Shown in pieces: positions 24,174-33,429 of a stretch of DNA of 49,677 nt. Source of the stretch: Anaerotignum sp. (GTDB lineage: Bacteria; Bacillota; Clostridia; Lachnospirales; Anaerotignaceae); the NCBI GenBank assembly GCA_017523325.1, contig JAFWWO010000021.1, positions 1 through 49,677 on the forward strand. Reading direction: 5' to 3'. The translations under genes were made by a program, and so were the position numbers. Numbering within the stretch: position 1 is the stretch's first letter; every line of letters begins with the position of its first letter. The notes beneath the pieces are model-generated. The model was not told the DNA's origin. It was given only the letters and a program-made list of their open reading frames with translations, and ran no database searches.

Positions 24174-24203
24174 GTTTTGGTTGGCAATAGGAGGAATTTA
24201 CCC

Positions 24204-27200
24204 ATGGCAAACAGATGGACGGCACAACAGAAGGAAGCCATTCAAATAAGAGATTGTGATTTGTTGGTTTCTGCGGCGGCGGGCAGTGGAAAAACCGCCG
24301 TTTTGGTGGAACGCATCATTACCCGTATTATAGAGGAGGAGCAGGAAATCGACCGCCTTTTGGTGGTGACATTTACAAAGGCTGCCGCAGCGGAGATGAG
24401 CCAGCGTATCGGTGCCGCCATATCCAAAAGGTTGCAGGAAACGCCCAATGACATTCATCTGCAAAACCAGATGACCTTTTTGCCGCGGGCGGATATTAAG
24501 ACCATTCATGCCTTTTGCCTGCAAGTCATACGGGAGTATTATCATATTCTGGGGCTGGATCCGGCCATGCGGACAGCAGATCCCTCCGAAATCAAGCTGT
24601 TGCAAAATGAGGTGCTGGAGGAACTGTTTGAACAGCTTTATGCCGATGAGAGTAATGGGTGGTTTTTTGATTTATTGGAAACCTTCGGACAGCCCACCAA
24701 TGACCGGCCGTTGAAGGATTTGATTTTGGAGATTTATGCCTTTGCCCAAGCAAATCCCGACCCCAAGGGGCTTTTGGACGATATGGCGGCGGGCTTTTTA
24801 TTGGGTGAGGAAGAAACGGTGGACGATTGCGATTGGTTCCCCTTGATTCGGCAAGGTGTAGCCTCTGTGGTGGAGTATGCCCGTTATCAACTGCGGCGGG
24901 CGGAGGAAATGGCGCAATTCCCCGGCTTTGAGGGATATTTGGAAAAGCTGGAGCAGGAACGGCAGCAGACGGACAAGCTCTATGACGCATTGGAGAAGCC
25001 CTATGCCCGGTGGCTGGAGGCATACAGAGAAATCGAATTTGCCCGTTTGCTTCCTTACAAAGGAAAGGAAAAAGAAAAAGCAGAGCAAATCAAGGAATGG
25101 CGAAATGATGCAAAGAAGGCGTTAAATAAGCTGAAGGAGAGCTTTTTTTGTTATCGTGCCGAAACCCAGAGCCGTATCATACGGAAGGCGTATCCCATTG
25201 CCCAAGGGCTGACGGAGCTGACAAAGCGGTTTATGGACGCCTTTGGAGCGGCAAAACGGGAAAAGCTGATGATGGATTTCAACGATTATGAGCATTTTGC
25301 GTTACAGGTGCTGGTGGAGGCGGGCAGTACGCCGGAGCACATCCTGCCTACGGCGGCAGCAAAGGAATTGCAGCAGCGGTATGACGAAATTATGATTGAC
25401 GAATACCAGGACAGCAATCTGGTGCAGGAAATGATTTTGACGGCGGTTTCCGGCGAAAGCAGGGGGCAGAATAACCGCTTTATGGTGGGCGATGTGAAGC
25501 AGAGCATTTACCGCTTCCGCCAAGCCATGCCGGAGCTGTTCAATGAAAAATATGAGATTTATCCGTCGGAAGAGGGAGGGAAGACGAGAAAAGTCATTCT
25601 TTCCAAAAACTTTCGCAGCCGTAAAAATATATTGGACGGCATCAATTTCCTGTTCCGTCAAATCATGCAGAAGGAATTTGGCGATGTGGCCTATGATGCA
25701 GAGGAGGCCCTTTATGCCGGAGCCGATTTCCCGGAAACCACTGCCCTTTGTGGCGGTGCCAATGAAGTGATATTGGCGGAAATGGCGGAGCAGGAGGATT
25801 CCGGACTGACGGAGGAAATGCAGGAGCTGAACCGCCGCCAGCTGGAGGCCAATGTGATTGTGAAAAAAATCAAGGAACTGCTGACCTCCGGTTTTCAGGT
25901 GTGGGACGGCAAAATAGGGGAATATCGCCCTGTGGCTTACGGGGATATTGCCATATTACTGCGTAGTATGAAAAACTGGAGTGCGGTACTGGACGATGTG
26001 TTCGGCAGAGAAGGATTGCCCTATTATGCAGAAACGGCAGAGGGCTATTATAGCGTGCCGGAGGTGGAAACGGTACTGCATCTGCTGCGGCTCGTTGATA
26101 ACCCCAGACAGGATATTCCTCTGCTTTCTATCCTGCATTCGCCCCTCTATGGCTTGACGGCGGAGGAATTGGTGCAAATTCGCCTTGGCGGTGGAAAGGG
26201 ACTGTATTTTGACTGTATCCATACCTATTTGGAGCAGGGGGAAGACGAGGAATTGCGGGGCAGGCTTTCAGCCTTTCTGGGGAATCTGGCAGATTGGCGG
26301 AAGCAGGCACGGAATGTGTCCCTGCCGGAATTATTGCGGTATTTGTATCGTGAAACGGGATATTATGACTATCTCGGTATGACGGCAGGGGGCGAGCTGC
26401 GGCAGGCAAACCTGCGTCTGCTTTTGGAAAAGGCGGAGCAGTATGAAAAGGGCAGCCGAAAGGGACTGTTTTATTTCATACGCTATGTGGAGGATATGAA
26501 AACGGCAGAGGCGGAAACCTCTGCTGCCAAGCTGATGAGCGAGGGAGAAAACCTCATTCGGGTGATGACCATACATAAAAGCAAGGGCTTGGAGTTTCCC
26601 GTGGTGTTTGTTTCTGATATGGGAAAGGCCTTCAATGATATGGATGCCAGAAGTCCGGTCATTCTGCATCAGAAATGGGGCTATGGCATGGATTATACGG
26701 ATTTGGAGCAGCGAACCGTTTACCGCAGTTTATCGAAAACGGCACTGGCAGAAGCGATACGGCAGGAAAATCTTGCAGAGGAAACCCGTGTGCTGTATGT
26801 GGCTCTGACCCGTGCTAAGGAAAAGCTGATATTGACCGGTGTCAAGAAAGATATGAAAAAGGCAATGATGAAATGGCTGGACGGAGCAGACTGTCAAACC
26901 GAAGCATTGCCCATATTCCGCCTGCGGCGGGGGAAGAGCTATCTGGATTGGGTGATGCCGGCGGTGCTGCGGCATGGGGATTGTGCTCACTTGCCGGAAA
27001 AATGGGGATTGGAGCAAAATGTAACTTCGCCTTTGTTTGCACAGGAGGCTTCTCGGTGGCAGGTTTCTCTTCTGACTAGGGAGGAGGCCTTGCGGGAGGT
27101 GTCCGGGGAGCAGAAGAAAACGGCGGAGCAGAAGAATTATTTTGCCCAATGGAAAACGCCGGCGGAAATGACGGAGGAACGGAAGGAAGTCTTTCGTATA

Positions 27201-27869
27201 CTTAGCTGGCAATATCCCTACGGGAAGGAAACCGGTCTGCCCACAAAGCTGTCTATTTCCGAAATCAAGCGGAAGTATCAGGCGGAGATATTGGGAGAAG
27301 CACCAACCGTTGCCGTACCCCTTTCTTTCCCGAGGGAAAAGAAAGACGGGCTGACAGCCGCACAAATCGGTACTGCTATGCACACCTTTTTAGAGGAGGC
27401 AGATTTACGACAGCCCTATGATATGCCCGCTATTGAGGCTTTGGCAGAAAAGCTGATGCAGCAGGGCAGGCTGACGGCGGAGGAAGGAGCGGCCTTGCGG
27501 AAACAGGAATTGCTGGGCTTTTTCCAATCGGATTTGGCAAAAAGACTGCGTGAAAGCGACCGTATTGAGAAGGAACGGACGTTTTCCTTGCTGATGGAGC
27601 CGAAGGAGCTGTTTTTTGGAAGGGAATATGCAGATGTGACAGATACCATATTGGTCAACGGCATCATTGACTGCTTTTTTACAGAGGGGGATTCTGTCAT
27701 ACTGCTGGATTATAAAAGCGACCGCATTTATAAGGAAGAAGAACTGCGCCAACGGTATCAGGTGCAGTTACGGCTATATCGGCTCGCCTTGGAGCGGGCG
27801 TTGCAGGTATCGGTGAAGGAAATGATGCTCTATTCCTTTGCCATGGGCAAGGCTGTTGTGGTAGAGTAA
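24204..27869 (+). CDS. addA: ATP-dependent helicase/nuclease subunit AddA
   Basis: 1221 residues, the usual length. UvrD-like helicase with Walker A SAAAGSGKTAVLVERI near residue 30, VTFTKAAAAEMSQRI, DEYQDSN (motif II), VGDVKQSIYRFRQA, VMTIHKSKGLEFPVV and YVALTRAKEKLIL. The C-terminal RecB-like nuclease domain has ILLDYKSDRI followed by QVQLRLY. AddAB processes double-strand breaks for recombination. ATG at 24204 follows AGGAGG; the longer frame (9 extra codons) includes this ribosome site. The partner addB is not in the window. Confidence 0.96.
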   Translation: MANRWTAQQKEAIQIRDCDLLVSAAAGSGKTAVLVERIITRIIEEEQEIDRLLVVTFTKAAAAEMSQRIGAAISKRLQETPNDIHLQNQMTFLPRADIKTIHAFCLQVIREYYHILGLDPAMRTADPSEIKLLQNEVLEELFEQLYADESNGWFFDLLETFGQPTNDRPLKDLILEIYAFAQANPDPKGLLDDMAAGFLLGEEETVDDCDWFPLIRQGVASVVEYARYQLRRAEEMAQFPGFEGYLEKLEQERQQTDKLYDALEKPYARWLEAYREIEFARLLPYKGKEKEKAEQIKEWRNDAKKALNKLKESFFCYRAETQSRIIRKAYPIAQGLTELTKRFMDAFGAAKREKLMMDFNDYEHFALQVLVEAGSTPEHILPTAAAKELQQRYDEIMIDEYQDSNLVQEMILTAVSGESRGQNNRFMVGDVKQSIYRFRQAMPELFNEKYEIYPSEEGGKTRKVILSKNFRSRKNILDGINFLFRQIMQKEFGDVAYDAEEALYAGADFPETTALCGGANEVILAEMAEQEDSGLTEEMQELNRRQLEANVIVKKIKELLTSGFQVWDGKIGEYRPVAYGDIAILLRSMKNWSAVLDDVFGREGLPYYAETAEGYYSVPEVETVLHLLRLVDNPRQDIPLLSILHSPLYGLTAEELVQIRLGGGKGLYFDCIHTYLEQGEDEELRGRLSAFLGNLADWRKQARNVSLPELLRYLYRETGYYDYLGMTAGGELRQANLRLLLEKAEQYEKGSRKGLFYFIRYVEDMKTAEAETSAAKLMSEGENLIRVMTIHKSKGLEFPVVFVSDMGKAFNDMDARSPVILHQKWGYGMDYTDLEQRTVYRSLSKTALAEAIRQENLAEETRVLYVALTRAKEKLILTGVKKDMKKAMMKWLDGADCQTEALPIFRLRRGKSYLDWVMPAVLRHGDCAHLPEKWGLEQNVTSPLFAQEASRWQVSLLTREEALREVSGEQKKTAEQKNYFAQWKTPAEMTEERKEVFRILSWQYPYGKETGLPTKLSISEIKRKYQAEILGEAPTVAVPLSFPREKKDGLTAAQIGTAMHTFLEEADLRQPYDMPAIEALAEKLMQQGRLTAEEGAALRKQELLGFFQSDLAKRLRESDRIEKERTFSLLMEPKELFFGREYADVTDTILVNGIIDCFFTEGDSVILLDYKSDRIYKEEELRQRYQVQLRLYRLALERALQVSVKEMMLYSFAMGKAVVVE

Positions 27870-27885
27870 GGGTGAAGGAAATGTC

Positions 27886-27984
27886 ATAGTTTTTGTTTTG
27901 ATTGCGGGTATTAGCTGGGGTTTGATTGGTGTATTTACAAAGGCAATTTATGGCTTGGGCTTTACGGAAATGGAAATGCTGTTA
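27886..27984 (+). pseudogene. EamA/DMT-family transporter remnant (N-terminal fragment)
   Basis: The frame reads IVFVLIAGISWGLIGVFTKAI, then YGLGFTEMEML, the first helix and loop of EamA-type drug/metabolite exporters (GxxWGxxGVFxK...GFTxMEM). After about 33 residues homology stops abruptly and the next gene begins. An intact member has about 290-300 residues. The breakpoint at about 27985 marks the left junction of the accessory heme island; no matching 3' fragment was found near 40.1 kb. Confidence 0.65.
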
Positions 27985-27994
27985 GGGAGAAGCA

Positions 27995-29035
27995 ATGAAA
28001 GGAAGATTGGATATGGCAAGAAACCGTATGCGTATAGATATGGGGAGGCAAACGGAAGAGAATGTTTTGAAAACTATCAAGCAGGTGCAACTGATAAAAG
28101 GAGATGCAGATGTAATAGATATTGCAAACGAACTTAATTTGAATCGCTCTACGGCTTATTCTGCGGTAAAACGATTGGTTGAATCAGGATGGCTGAGACC
28201 GTTTGATGGACGAACGGGACGGCACGAAAAACAGGTTCTTGTTTTTACGGAAGATGGCGAAAAAAAGGCTGCTGCAATACTGGAACGCCACGAACTTATT
28301 CTTCAATGGTTAATCCGCCTCGGGGTGCCGCGTGAAGAAGCAAAGGAAGAAGCCTGCTATATGGAGCATGGCTTGAGTGATAACATGATAGAAGTTTTGC
28401 GAGCTCACGTTGCAATGGCATCTAAGATTGTCGGCTTTGATGGTGCCAGTGCTTCGGATATTATGGAAGAAATGCACAAAATGATGCAAAAAGATACAGA
28501 TGTTGGTTCTACCCTCGGAGAGGAGCTTCAGATTGTTGTAAAAAAAGCCGGAGGCGTTGAAGGGATTAAGAGAAAAACGGCTTTTATAAATCAATTAGGC
28601 GGAGAAAAGAATCTTGTTGATATGGTAAAGTGGGTTGAGAGCCTTGGTGGCATGGAGAAAATATCGGCGGATCTTCATACACGGGACGATTTTTTGCAGC
28701 GTGTTGGAGGGGAACGCCGTTTGGAGCTTATGATACGATTTGCCAATCGATATAAAAGTGTGACTCGCCTTGAAGAATCCTTGAAAAGTTTGGTTGCCCT
28801 GGATAAATGGATAGAGGAAAATTCTACAAAGAGCAAGCTTTTAAGTGCAGTGAAATTGATAGATGAAGCCGGAGGGGAGGAGGCGTTAAAGACGCTCATG
28901 CGTGCGGCAAATCAAGTGGGGGGTGCAAAAAAAGCGGCAAAGATACTAAATGCGGAGCATAGGCTTTGGGCAAAGGAAGTTTTCACCGGCGAAAGCAATA
29001 GACAAAAAATGAATTCATCAGATGATGTGCAATGA
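27995..29035 (+). CDS. DtxR-family metal-dependent regulator with long C-terminal extension
   Basis: 346 residues. The first ~140 match iron/manganese regulators: winged helix (DVIDIANELNLNRSTAYSAVKRLVESGWL, then VLVFTEDGEKKAAAILERHELI) and the metal/dimerisation helix LGVPREEAKEEACYMEHGLSDNMIEVL, with the conserved E-x-x-C-x-x-E-H ligand set. The remaining ~200 residues, rich in GGxE motifs (GGVEGIKRK, GGEKNLVDMV, GGMEKIS, GGERRLELM, GGEEALKTLM, GGAKKAAKI), replace the usual SH3 domain. It probably controls the heme genes downstream. ATG at 27995 has GGGAG; ATG at 28013 is an alternative. Confidence 0.8.
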   Translation: MKGRLDMARNRMRIDMGRQTEENVLKTIKQVQLIKGDADVIDIANELNLNRSTAYSAVKRLVESGWLRPFDGRTGRHEKQVLVFTEDGEKKAAAILERHELILQWLIRLGVPREEAKEEACYMEHGLSDNMIEVLRAHVAMASKIVGFDGASASDIMEEMHKMMQKDTDVGSTLGEELQIVVKKAGGVEGIKRKTAFINQLGGEKNLVDMVKWVESLGGMEKISADLHTRDDFLQRVGGERRLELMIRFANRYKSVTRLEESLKSLVALDKWIEENSTKSKLLSAVKLIDEAGGEEALKTLMRAANQVGGAKKAAKILNAEHRLWAKEVFTGESNRQKMNSSDDVQ

Positions 29036-29049
29036 TGCACATCATTTTT
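29022..29049 (+). terminator. Terminator overlapping the regulator stop codon
   Basis: ATGATGTGCA/TGCACATCAT 10-bp stem with ATGA loop, followed by T run. Confidence 0.75.
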
Positions 29050-29414
29050 ATAAATATTTTTTGAAAAACAAAACTGCATATTGACTTTTGCGAAAACATA
29101 TGAATAATATATAGTTGTAAAATATTTATCCGAAATGAATCTTTTGTAAAAACATTACGATGGCTGATTTAAAAGGTATCTGGTTTACAAAAATAGATTT
29201 GAATGTTGATATAACAACGGCGAAAAACTAAATTTTTTTGGCATATAGTTAGCTGAAACTAACTAAAAAATAGCGTGTTTTTTGCGAAAATTTTGGATAA
29301 GAAAGGATGATAAAAATAACAAAAGAAAAATTTTTGGATTCGAGTTAGTTGCAGTAAATATTTTAGTGATTTGTATTTTTAAGAAGTGAAGAAAATCAGG
29401 AAAGGAAGAAAAAT
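29050..29414. other. AT-rich intergenic region before the heme genes
   Basis: 365 bases without an ORF of note. It contains the candidate metalloregulator operator at 29246-29265 and a related half-site (GAGTTAGTTG) near 29342. The ribosome site of the next gene (AGGAAGAAAAAT) lies at its right end. No clear -35/-10 pair was identified. Confidence 0.6.
29246..29265 (+). promoter_or_regulatory. Candidate DtxR-type operator
   Basis: TAGTTAG (29246-29252), six bases, CTAACTA (29259-29265): a perfect inverted repeat. It resembles the DtxR/IdeR iron box (TTAGGTTAGSCTAACCTAA) in half-site sequence and length, and lies between the DtxR-family gene and the heme genes. Confidence 0.55.
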
Positions 29415-32195
29415 ATGGTTAAAACAAACAAAAATCGATTTTTTGCGATTTTCCTTGCGGTAATTATGGCTTTGGGCATGATTCCTGCTATGGGAATAAC
29501 AGTAAGGGCAGAAAATAAAACCTATGAGTTTGGCAGTAGCAAAGTAGAATTGTCTGCGGGAACTTATGATATGAATGTGTCGTTGATGAAGGCAAGCGAC
29601 CCTACGTCGCCTTCTATGGCAGGAAGTGCGATTGCGGGAACGGCCAAGCTAACGGTTTCTGATGAAGGCGTTGCGACACTTGAAATTCCCATTGGTGCTG
29701 TCAGCGTGGGTCCGATAACAGGTCATGCCAGCCAATGGAAAATTTTTACCGGTACATCGGCATCTGGTGATTCTATTGTGGCTACGGAAACAAAAGATTC
29801 GGAAGGCTATGTAAATTCTATCAGTTATCAAATTCCGGATATTGCATTGGACGGAAACTATTGCGAGATGTATGTAGATGCGATGAATACGACAACGTCC
29901 GCTTATCTGGCCTATGATTATGCGAATATCCAAACAGAATCCCCGGATCCCGTCCTTGAAAATGGCGACTATACCCTTTCTGTAACTGCAATTACCGCAA
30001 GCAGCTACGGCACTGCCGAGGAAAAGACATTCCCTTTGACCCGTCAGTTCGACCCGAAAATCAAGCTTTCAAAAACCGATGCAGGAATGAAAGTAAGTCT
30101 TTTGTATAAGCCTTCAAGCATTGATATGCAAAAACTTGCTATGGACGATGTTGAAGGTGTAAAGACAGAATTTGGTCAAGACGAAAGCGGAACAGCATAT
30201 GAATTCACAATGGATATTGCAAACATCACCGCAGACCATAAGCTGTCTTTCACCTATAACACGGGCGACGGCGGCGTTATGACCTCCAGCGTTTATCTCA
30301 GGGACTATGCAACAAGCCCTTGGAACGGGTACGATTGGAAGCCTGCGGAAGACCCTAAACCAGAAAAGAGTGCGGCTCCCTCAATCTCCCCCAACGGAGG
30401 TACATTCACGGGCAGTCAGAGTGTGACAATCACAGCTGCAAGCGGAGCAGATATTTTTTATACGTTGGATGGCACAAATCCTACTGAAAACAGCACAAAA
30501 TATACAAATGTAATCACGCTTTCAGATACAACAACAGTAAAAGCAATTGCCGTTGAGGAAAACAAAACCGCAAGCGACGTTGCAAGTGCGACATTTACCA
30601 AAACAAGCTCATCATCAGGCGGTGGCGGCGGTGGTGGCGGTGGCGGTGGAAGCACCCAGAATTTCTTCCTCACCGACGGACGTTATCTTGTTGACGTTGC
30701 CCTCTGGAACGCATCCACCGACAATGCCTCCATGGGCAACAGTGCATTGACAAACAATGATAAAGCCCTTGTTACCGTATCCAACGGCAAGGTGACTACT
30801 GTTGAAATCGCAACGAATCCCGTGCAGGTAGGTACGGTTCACAGCGCAATCACAGCCATGAAGTACGCCAACAGCCAAGAGGTTAAGGACAGCAACAGCT
30901 TAAGCAACGTAAATGTCCTTGAAACCGGGGATATTACCACTTCGGGACACACAACCAGCGGTACATATAAATACATCAAACGTGCAAGCTTTACATTGCC
31001 CAGTGCGGCTCAGCCCACATCTGCAAGCGATGTAACATACGTGGCAGTAAACTTCACCGTTCCCGACACACCCATGGATGAGGTGGTTGCGGGTTCCGGA
31101 AAAGGCCTTGAAGCGAGATTGAAATTGACTTGGTCAACGGCGGAAAAGACGACAAAATCCAGCCTTTCCGCAAATGATGAAGTGGCAAGAGGTACAAGCA
31201 GCACAACCGGACAAACTGTTAAGGATATTGCCCTTACGGATTCCGCAACGAAAATCAAGCTCAATGCGGACACAGAGGCCCTTCCTGAAAACACGAAGCT
31301 TTCCGTAAAGAAAGTGACAAGCGGAACAGCTTTCGAGAGCGCACAGAAGGCAATGGAAAACGAAACAAAACCTTGGGAATTGTACGAAATTAAGGCTACT
31401 TCCGACAATGCGGACGTTCAGCCCAAGGGACAGGTACAGCTTTCCATCCCCTGCACAGACGCAGGATTAACCGTTTATCGCATCAACGACAACGGAACAC
31501 GTGTCGCAATCAAGGGCGAGGTCAAGGACGGAGCATATGTTTTCAGAACAAGCGCACTTGGTAACTTTGCGGTTATGTCCAATGCAGAAGATGGCCCCAT
31601 TGTTCCGATTGTGACGGAAAACACTGCTGATAATACAGGAAACAAAGCCGACAGCTTAAAAGACATTGTAGGCCATTGGGCAGAAAAAAATATCAAAAAA
31701 GTCGTTGAAAAAGGACTTTTCAGCGGTACGAGCGAAACGAAATTCTCCCCCAACAAAGAAATGACCAGAGGTATGTTCATTACGGTTCTGGGCAGACTTC
31801 ACGGGGTGACAGGATATTCCGGAGAAACAAAATTCAAGGACGTGAAAGCCGGTAAATACTATGCACCCTATATAAACTGGGGCAACGCAAACGGCATTGT
31901 AAGCGGACTGAGTGCGGATGAATTCGCTCCGGATGCACCTATAACCCGCCAGGAGATGGCAACATTCCTTGTAAGATATGCAAAGTTCGCTAACATCGAA
32001 TTAAATTCGGGCGAACCCGTATCATTCAAGGATGCAGGCAGTATCGCAACATGGGCGAAAGATGCCGTGAATGCAGTAAGTGCAGCAAAGCTCATTTCAG
32101 GCTACCCTGACGGCACTTTCGGTCCCACAGGAAAGGCAACTCGTGCAGAAGTGGCAACGCTTCTTATCAATTTTGTCGAAAGCTATGGGCTTTGA
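29415..32195 (+). CDS. Secreted NEAT-like heme-binding S-layer protein
   Basis: 926 residues. Signal peptide (1-32, cleaved near ITVRA). A NEAT-like domain at about 42-175 with AGTYDMNVSLMKASDPTSPS followed by M-A and a final YLAYDY strand; a diverged second one at about 180-310; a CHB_HEX-type beta domain at about 325-395 (FYTLDGTNPTENSTKY); an 11-glycine linker; another NEAT-like domain at about 414-575 with DNASMGNSAL; a beta-rich spacer; and three SLH domains from about 745 (GHWAEKNIKKVVEKGLFSG, then TRGMF). NEAT domains bind heme, and SM in the short helix is the usual heme-contact site. SLH domains hold it in the cell wall. Confidence 0.8.
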   Translation: MVKTNKNRFFAIFLAVIMALGMIPAMGITVRAENKTYEFGSSKVELSAGTYDMNVSLMKASDPTSPSMAGSAIAGTAKLTVSDEGVATLEIPIGAVSVGPITGHASQWKIFTGTSASGDSIVATETKDSEGYVNSISYQIPDIALDGNYCEMYVDAMNTTTSAYLAYDYANIQTESPDPVLENGDYTLSVTAITASSYGTAEEKTFPLTRQFDPKIKLSKTDAGMKVSLLYKPSSIDMQKLAMDDVEGVKTEFGQDESGTAYEFTMDIANITADHKLSFTYNTGDGGVMTSSVYLRDYATSPWNGYDWKPAEDPKPEKSAAPSISPNGGTFTGSQSVTITAASGADIFYTLDGTNPTENSTKYTNVITLSDTTTVKAIAVEENKTASDVASATFTKTSSSSGGGGGGGGGGGSTQNFFLTDGRYLVDVALWNASTDNASMGNSALTNNDKALVTVSNGKVTTVEIATNPVQVGTVHSAITAMKYANSQEVKDSNSLSNVNVLETGDITTSGHTTSGTYKYIKRASFTLPSAAQPTSASDVTYVAVNFTVPDTPMDEVVAGSGKGLEARLKLTWSTAEKTTKSSLSANDEVARGTSSTTGQTVKDIALTDSATKIKLNADTEALPENTKLSVKKVTSGTAFESAQKAMENETKPWELYEIKATSDNADVQPKGQVQLSIPCTDAGLTVYRINDNGTRVAIKGEVKDGAYVFRTSALGNFAVMSNAEDGPIVPIVTENTADNTGNKADSLKDIVGHWAEKNIKKVVEKGLFSGTSETKFSPNKEMTRGMFITVLGRLHGVTGYSGETKFKDVKAGKYYAPYINWGNANGIVSGLSADEFAPDAPITRQEMATFLVRYAKFANIELNSGEPVSFKDAGSIATWAKDAVNAVSAAKLISGYPDGTFGPTGKATRAEVATLLINFVESYGL

Positions 32196-32231
32196 GATGA
32201 AAAGTCGAAAAAAGCCATGAAATTTAATATA

Positions 32232-32376
32232 AGCGGTTCTGTTTTATAAAGGACAGAACCGCATAATGCAAAAGCGTCTTCGGTTATTCCAAAAGCTGTT
32301 ATTTATAGGAGTTTGGATAACCGATGCGTTTTGCGTTATAAAAATATATTGAAACTTACGGATGGCGTATCCAAAC
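32232..32376 (+). promoter_or_regulatory. Hairpin cluster with mutually exclusive pairings before shp
   Basis: GCGGTTCTGT/ACAGAACCGC (32233-32242, 32253-32262) is a 10-bp hairpin with no T run. Then CGGTTATTCCAAA (32281-32293) pairs with TTTGGATAACCG (32312-32323, one bulge), while GTTTGGATA (32311-32319) also pairs perfectly with TATCCAAAC (32368-32376). The two latter pairings compete. The remaining sequence to 32532 shows nothing else but the ribosome site. Confidence 0.45.
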
Positions 32377-32532
32377 CGAAAAAAGTTTCGTATATGAAGG
32401 TGTGGTGTTTTCGCTTTGGCTATTTCATTCGTTAGAATGTGCTTGGGGAAGAGTGTGAAACGGGGTGCGAGGCAGTATCTCGAAAAAGATTGAAAAGCAA
32501 TCATAAATGGCAATCAAGAAGGGATGACGATT

Positions 32533-33429
32533 ATGAAGTTAAAAAAATTTTTGTCGATGGTTTTGGGTGTATGTATGGCGGTTGTGTTTTATGCAGTTCC
32601 TGCAAAAGCCCTTGATATGGGTGTTTATCTGGGAACAAGCACAGCCAGCTACTATAATCCTGATACAGGTGAAATAGATGACGGAGGAACAAAAAATGCC
32701 GCTTTGGGCGAGGGCATGTGCCGAAGTGCAACGGGAGGGAAATGCCTGTTAGAAGTGGATAAGGACGGAAATATGTGGCTGACGGTACGGCTTTTGCTTC
32801 AAAGCAATTGTAAAGACATAAAGCTCTACACCAGAACAGGCAATAATACATATTCACAGGTAAGCTACGACATCGTTTCCGAGGACTCAAGCCAAGACTC
32901 TGTGGATTATCGTTTCAGGGTTTACAGTACAGATATTCAACTGAAAGCGACTATGTACGTTACTCCCATGGGGCGTGATGTTTTGTGGTACATGACCTGC
33001 GGCGGCTTTAATCTCGGCAGCGGTGATTTTGTTGTAAGCATCGATACCACACCTCCTGTTTCCGAACCTGTGCCGCAAACCGTGAAAACCGAAGAAAAGA
33101 AAGCGGAAACAGTTGAAAAAAAGGAGAATAAAAAAGCGGAAGAACAGGACGAAAATAAAAACGAAAATAAAAACGAAAAGAAAGAAGAAACCTCTATAGA
33201 GGAAAATGCAGAAGATCCGGATGAAGGCAAAAATGATGATAAAAAAATTGAAGAACCTGTCGAGGAATCTGAGGAAAAAGATGATTCACAGGATAAAAAT
33301 AGAATAGAAAAAGTGGATATATCGGAAAAATCCGACGGAATGAGAAAAAGCGGTATGGCAGTAGTCGTGATTGTTGTGGCAATCGTGGGTATATTGGGGA
33401 TTAAACGCATAAAGAAAGGGAAAAAATAA
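32533..33429 (+). CDS. shp: Membrane-anchored heme-binding protein, Shp type
   Basis: 298 residues. Signal peptide (1-26, ending PAKA), then a domain (about 27-175) matching streptococcal Shp: GVYLGTSTASYYNPDTGEID, GEGMCRSATGGK, YVTPMGRDVLWYM. Shp takes heme from a surface NEAT protein and hands it to the ABC lipoprotein. A very acidic/Lys-rich linker of about 90 residues leads to a C-terminal helix (MAVVVIVVAIVGILGI) and a basic tail, so it is membrane-anchored and spans the wall. ATG at 32533 is chosen; an ATG 9 bases upstream abuts the AAGAAGGG ribosome site. One-base overlap with the next gene. Confidence 0.85.
   Translation: MKLKKFLSMVLGVCMAVVFYAVPAKALDMGVYLGTSTASYYNPDTGEIDDGGTKNAALGEGMCRSATGGKCLLEVDKDGNMWLTVRLLLQSNCKDIKLYTRTGNNTYSQVSYDIVSEDSSQDSVDYRFRVYSTDIQLKATMYVTPMGRDVLWYMTCGGFNLGSGDFVVSIDTTPPVSEPVPQTVKTEEKKAETVEKKENKKAEEQDENKNENKNEKKEETSIEENAEDPDEGKNDDKKIEEPVEESEEKDDSQDKNRIEKVDISEKSDGMRKSGMAVVVIVVAIVGILGIKRIKKGKK

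Noticed and set aside
27898..28137. 79-residue ORF as a real gene
   Set aside because: It joins the EamA remnant to an out-of-frame reading of the regulator gene; only the first ~30 residues have a meaning.
30458..30673. Minus-strand ORF with poly-Pro in the surface protein gene
   Set aside because: Antisense reading of the poly-Gly linker; no independent support.
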